This document shows, one piece after another, positions 8,283-10,000 of a DNA stretch of 10,000 nt. A program made the translations under genes and the position numbers. The notes beneath the pieces were generated by a model. The model did not search any database. It was not told the origin of the DNA and saw only the letters and a list, made by a program, of their open reading frames with translations. The stretch's first letter is position 1. Each line of letters opens with the position of its first letter. The stretch covers positions 1-10,000 of the forward strand of contig NZ_JAIWOF010000167.1 in assembly GCF_020217025.1 (NCBI RefSeq), read 5' to 3'. The DNA is from Flavobacterium sp. (GTDB taxonomy: Bacteria > Bacteroidota > Bacteroidia > Flavobacteriales > Flavobacteriaceae).

Positions 8283-8316
8283 AAATTCAATATTCGTTAA
8301 TCGAAATTCAATATTC
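8283..8316. repeat. 13-bp direct repeat between selO and ytxJ
   Basis: AAATTCAATATTC occurs at 8283-8295 and again at 8304-8316, 21 bp apart (two helical turns), separated by 8 bp. It begins 12 nt after the selO stop. It has no terminator form. It could be an operator or part of a dispersed intergenic repeat; the window cannot tell. Confidence 0.5.
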
Positions 8317-8341
8317 AAGAAATGCTTGGCTGCATGACAAA

Positions 8342-8353
8342 CTATGCGCATAG
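8342..8353. promoter_or_regulatory. 12-bp palindrome upstream of ytxJ
   Basis: CTATGCGCATAG is a perfect 12-bp palindrome, flanked by two copies of GCATGAC (8332-8338 and 8363-8369). It lies where the -33 element would fall for the imperfect -7 box at 8370-8377. A palindrome of this length is expected a couple of times by chance in 10 kb, so its position is the main reason to note it. Confidence 0.25.
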
Positions 8354-8369
8354 AATACAAAAGCATGAC

Positions 8370-8377
8370 TATGTTTC
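8370..8377 (+). promoter_or_regulatory. Weak candidate -7 box for ytxJ
   Basis: TATGTTTC matches TAnnTTTG at five of the six defined bases and ends 28 nt before the ytxJ ATG. No TTG is present at the right distance. ytxJ may instead be transcribed from selO, since no terminator separates them. Confidence 0.25.
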
Positions 8378-8405
8378 TATGTGTTTAAACAAATTAAAAT
8401 ATACT

Positions 8406-8741
8406 ATGAAAAACTGGAATCCTATTACTACTGAACAACAAGTAAAAGACATCGTTGAAAAATCAAATGAGAAAACACAGATTATTTTTAAAGATAGTGT
8501 GACTTGTGGTATTAGTGCTTATGCTAAAGAACGTTTGGTTAATGGAAATGATGTATTAATCGATAAAGCAGATTTCAATTATTTGGATTTGCTTTCATAC
8601 AGAAGTGTTTCTAACTTTATTGCGGATGAATTAAATGTGATTCACCAATCGCCACAGATTATTGTTTTGAAAGATGGAGAAGTGGTGTATCGTGTTTCTC
8701 ATCATAGTATTCAGGCGGAAGAGATTGCAAAGTATTTGTAA
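8406..8741 (+). CDS. ytxJ: YtxJ/BrxC-type monothiol bacilliredoxin
   Basis: Members of this family have a thioredoxin fold and a single active-site cysteine. In Bacillus, BrxC takes part in removing bacillithiol from oxidised protein thiols in the cytosol. The 111-residue product has the expected size. Visible are IIFKDSVTCGIS with the only cysteine, C34, after the first beta strand; a predicted cis-proline P83 in QSPQIIVLKDGEVV; and a C-terminal helix. The active site reads TCGIS, where the Bacillus proteins, from memory, have TCPIS. An in-frame ATG at 8322 would add 28 residues (MLGCMTNYAH...) with no resemblance to the family and was rejected. It follows selO by 135 nt on the same strand with no terminator between, so co-transcription is possible. 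It ends 1 nt before the convergent small gene. Confidence 0.85.
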   Translation: MKNWNPITTEQQVKDIVEKSNEKTQIIFKDSVTCGISAYAKERLVNGNDVLIDKADFNYLDLLSYRSVSNFIADELNVIHQSPQIIVLKDGEVVYRVSHHSIQAEEIAKYL

Positions 8742-8742
8742 A

Positions 8743-9009
8743 TTATTTTTTATATCGGAACCAATCTAACAAAGAGGCGATTAATTGTTTTCGTTCTGAG
8801 ATTGGTTTTGCGAAATTAATATCAATACAATCCGTACACAATGATACTGCATAATCAGAAGATTGACATTCAGAAAGCACTGTGCTTAAGTCATCAAATT
8901 CTCCTAGGTAAGAAATAGATTTTGTATTTTTTATATGAGGGCAGTGTTCCAAATGTAGTCGGAAATTGTCGTTTGTATCGGGTTCGGTATGTAAGAAGTA
9001 GTTAGGCAT
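8743..9009 (-). CDS. Small cysteine-containing protein of unknown function, possible metal-binding domain
   Basis: I do not recognise a named family. The 88-residue product has no signal peptide or membrane segment, so it is probably cytosolic. It contains an LEHCPHI segment (H22, C23, H25), C48, and SLCTDC (C58 and C61), which could together hold a zinc ion or a redox disulfide. The pattern xHTxPDxNxxxxLHxExCxxI, then YLGEFDD, then a CxxC resembles short uncharacterised Bacteroidota proteins I recall with the layout H..C, YLG.F, C..C. The frame uses the ATG at 9009, preceded by a perfect -7 box. It runs in the same direction as the two-component operon 75 nt upstream and converges on ytxJ. 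Size, promoter and motif support a real gene, but its role is open. Confidence 0.75.
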   Translation of the reverse strand: MPNYFLHTEPDTNDNFRLHLEHCPHIKNTKSISYLGEFDDLSTVLSECQSSDYAVSLCTDCIDINFAKPISERKQLIASLLDWFRYKK

Positions 9010-9028
9010 AAAATGAGATGGTTTTATA

Positions 9029-9036
9029 CAAAGCTA
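9029..9036 (-). promoter_or_regulatory. Candidate -7 box for the small cysteine gene
   Basis: TAGCTTTG (complement of 9029-9036) matches TAnnTTTG perfectly and ends 19 nt before the ATG at 9009. No TTG lies at the expected spacing. The -33 region falls on the repeated TCCGTA block at 9051-9072. Confidence 0.45.
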
Positions 9037-9050
9037 CTCACAATAAAAAT

Positions 9051-9072
9051 GAAATCCGTACGGAAATCCGTA
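9051..9072. repeat. Tandem GAAATCCGTA repeat with nested palindromes
   Basis: GAAATCCGTA occurs at 9051-9060 and 9063-9072, a 12-bp period. Between them TACGGA (9059-9064) is the inverse, so TCCGTACGGA (9055-9064) is a palindrome, and TACGGA-AA-TCCGTA (9059-9072) is a second one. The block overlaps the -33 region of the small downstream gene. It starts 13 bp beyond the end of the response regulator gene. It resembles an operator more than a terminator, since no T-tract directly follows the stem on the minus strand. Confidence 0.45.
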
Positions 9073-9084
9073 AAATGAGATTTT

Positions 9085-9750
9085 TTATATGATGCCTAGG
9101 TCTTTTGAAAGTGAAACTAAATGAATAGTTGTTTTAGCTTTAAAAATGTCTTTTAGTTTACTGATGCGTTTTTCAATGTAACTTTTACTATTAGGTTTGA
9201 TGTCTTTATTTTTAAATAATTGCTCCATTTCTTCAATGGTTATACCATTTGATAAATGCGTTAAAACCTGAACATCGTAATCTTCAATTTCATTAAAGGA
9301 ATTTTCTTTTAAGGCATGAGCCAAATTTTGAGAGATAAAAGTACCACCAAATAATATGGTTTCCATAGCTGTTTTTAGTTGACTGATACTGTTTCGTCCT
9401 TTATGAACAAATGCATTTACTTTTAAATCTTCAACTAATGATTTCACCACAAATGATTTGTCTTCAACGGTGTACACTAATACAGGAATACTAGGTTGAA
9501 TTTGTCTTATGGCTGTAATTAATTCTTCTCCACTTTTCAAAGTCACCGTTCGGTAATCGGTTTCAAAAGATAAATCACAGATTAATAAATCAAACGGAGC
9601 TTTATCTTGGATAGCTTTTTTGGCTTTTAAAAGAGCATCATCACAGTATTTAGCGTGTTCAATTTCTTTCACGCCCATACTTTCAAGGGTTTGAATTAAC
9701 GCTATGTTGATGCTGTCAAAATCTTCGGCTATTAATACTTTGGTAAACAT
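9085..9750 (-). CDS. Two-component response regulator, NarL/LuxR type
   Basis: This is a cytosolic transcription factor, probably phosphorylated by the kinase encoded just upstream. It has 221 residues. The receiver domain (about 1-135) carries the acidic pair E9/D10, phosphoacceptor D59 in LLICDLSF, T94 in VLVYT and K117 in FVHKG, so the phosphorylation site is complete. The C-terminal part (about 155-221) aligns with a LuxR/GerE helix-turn-helix: YDVQVLTHLSNGITIEEMEQLF, then SYIEKRISKLKDIFKAKTTIHLVSLSKDLGII. It is divergent: the usual SNKEIA segment is not conserved and there are extra residues (KNKDIKPNS) before the recognition helix. It starts 2 nt after the kinase stop codon, which indicates an operon and probably coupled translation. 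Target genes cannot be read from the window. Confidence 0.93.
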   Translation of the reverse strand: MFTKVLIAEDFDSINIALIQTLESMGVKEIEHAKYCDDALLKAKKAIQDKAPFDLLICDLSFETDYRTVTLKSGEELITAIRQIQPSIPVLVYTVEDKSFVVKSLVEDLKVNAFVHKGRNSISQLKTAMETILFGGTFISQNLAHALKENSFNEIEDYDVQVLTHLSNGITIEEMEQLFKNKDIKPNSKSYIEKRISKLKDIFKAKTTIHLVSLSKDLGII

Positions 9751-9752
9751 AC

Positions 9753-10000
9753 TTATTTCGGAATTGTAATTTTTACTTTAAATCCTTTATTAGGTTCAGT
9801 ATCAAAAGTAATATTTCCGTTGATAGAAAAAATGCGGTTTTCCACATTTTGCAAACCATTTTTTGTATGTAATTGATTTTGGCTCCCTTTTCCATTGTCG
9901 GAATAACTAATTTCTAAAAATTGACCGTTATTTTTAAAAGCAATCGCCACCAATGAACATTCGCTGTGTTTTTTCATGTTTACCATGAGTTCTTGCAACA
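9753..10000 (-). CDS. Sensor histidine kinase, C-terminal ATPase part only (cut by window edge)
   Basis: Only the last 81 codons are inside the window and the frame continues beyond 10000. An apparent TTG start at 9998 is just an internal leucine. The segment is a GHKL/HATPase_c domain: N box LQELMVNMKKHS (with the Asn and His of the ATP-Mg site), G1 box YSDNGKGS, G2-like NGLQNVENRIFSINGNITFDTEPNKG, and a final beta strand KVKITIPK that ends the protein. This form is typical of HisKA_3 kinases that pair with NarL-type regulators, matching the gene 2 nt downstream. The sensing domain is not visible; in flavobacteria such kinases often carry TPR or beta-propeller sensors, but nothing here shows which. 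Confidence 0.92.
   Translation of the reverse strand, partial: LQELMVNMKKHSECSLVAIAFKNNGQFLEISYSDNGKGSQNQLHTKNGLQNVENRIFSINGNITFDTEPNKGFKVKITIPK

Noticed and set aside
8322..8405. Earlier ytxJ start at ATG 8322
   Set aside because: The extra 28 residues do not resemble the family, and the palindrome and weak -7 box would fall inside the gene.
1..10000. Mobile elements, CRISPR arrays, tRNA or rRNA genes, phage or defence modules
   Set aside because: No transposase or integrase reading frame, no regularly spaced repeat array, no tRNA-like fold and no defence-type protein domain was seen. All longer frames belong to ordinary chromosomal families.

Overview
The window is chromosomal DNA from a member of the Bacteroidota, most likely Flavobacterium or a close relative. 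It is AT-rich, lacks clear Shine-Dalgarno sequences, and several genes have a Bacteroidota-type -7 box (TAnnTTTG). The gene products (fumarylacetoacetase, Bacteroidota-type SHMT, SelO, YtxJ, NarL-type two-component pair) all fit that group. The genus is inferred from protein and promoter style only.

Layout. 1-2503 (minus) is clpB, cut off at its C-terminal end by the window edge. 2504-2783 is the clpB upstream region; it holds the terminator of the next gene and three copies of an 11-bp motif. 2784-4070 (minus) is fumarylacetoacetase and 4183-5457 (plus) is serine hydroxymethyltransferase; they diverge from a 112-bp region with two recognisable promoters. A strong hairpin at 5477-5509 serves as a shared terminator for glyA and the convergent M28-family lipoprotein peptidase (5528-6547, minus). 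That peptidase gene diverges from selO (6711-8270, plus) across 163 bp containing a perfect 9-bp inverted repeat. ytxJ, a bacilliredoxin-like gene, follows selO on the same strand (8406-8741). It meets a small cysteine-containing unknown gene (8743-9009, minus) tail to tail. The last part (9085-10000, minus) is a two-component operon: the C-terminal ATP-binding end of a histidine kinase (cut by the window edge), then a NarL/LuxR-type response regulator.

How the genes relate. Most are housekeeping or metabolic: protein disaggregation, tyrosine degradation, one-carbon metabolism, periplasmic peptide hydrolysis. The most suggestive pairing is selO plus ytxJ. SelO AMPylates redox proteins in studied bacteria, and YtxJ/BrxC acts in bacillithiol-dependent thiol repair, so the two may share a thiol-redox role here; this is inference. 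I see no mobile element, CRISPR array, tRNA, rRNA, phage gene or defence cassette. I found no convincing new multi-gene system. The points worth following up are several repeated or palindromic motifs in intergenic regions, the cysteine arrangement of SelO, and the small Cys protein.
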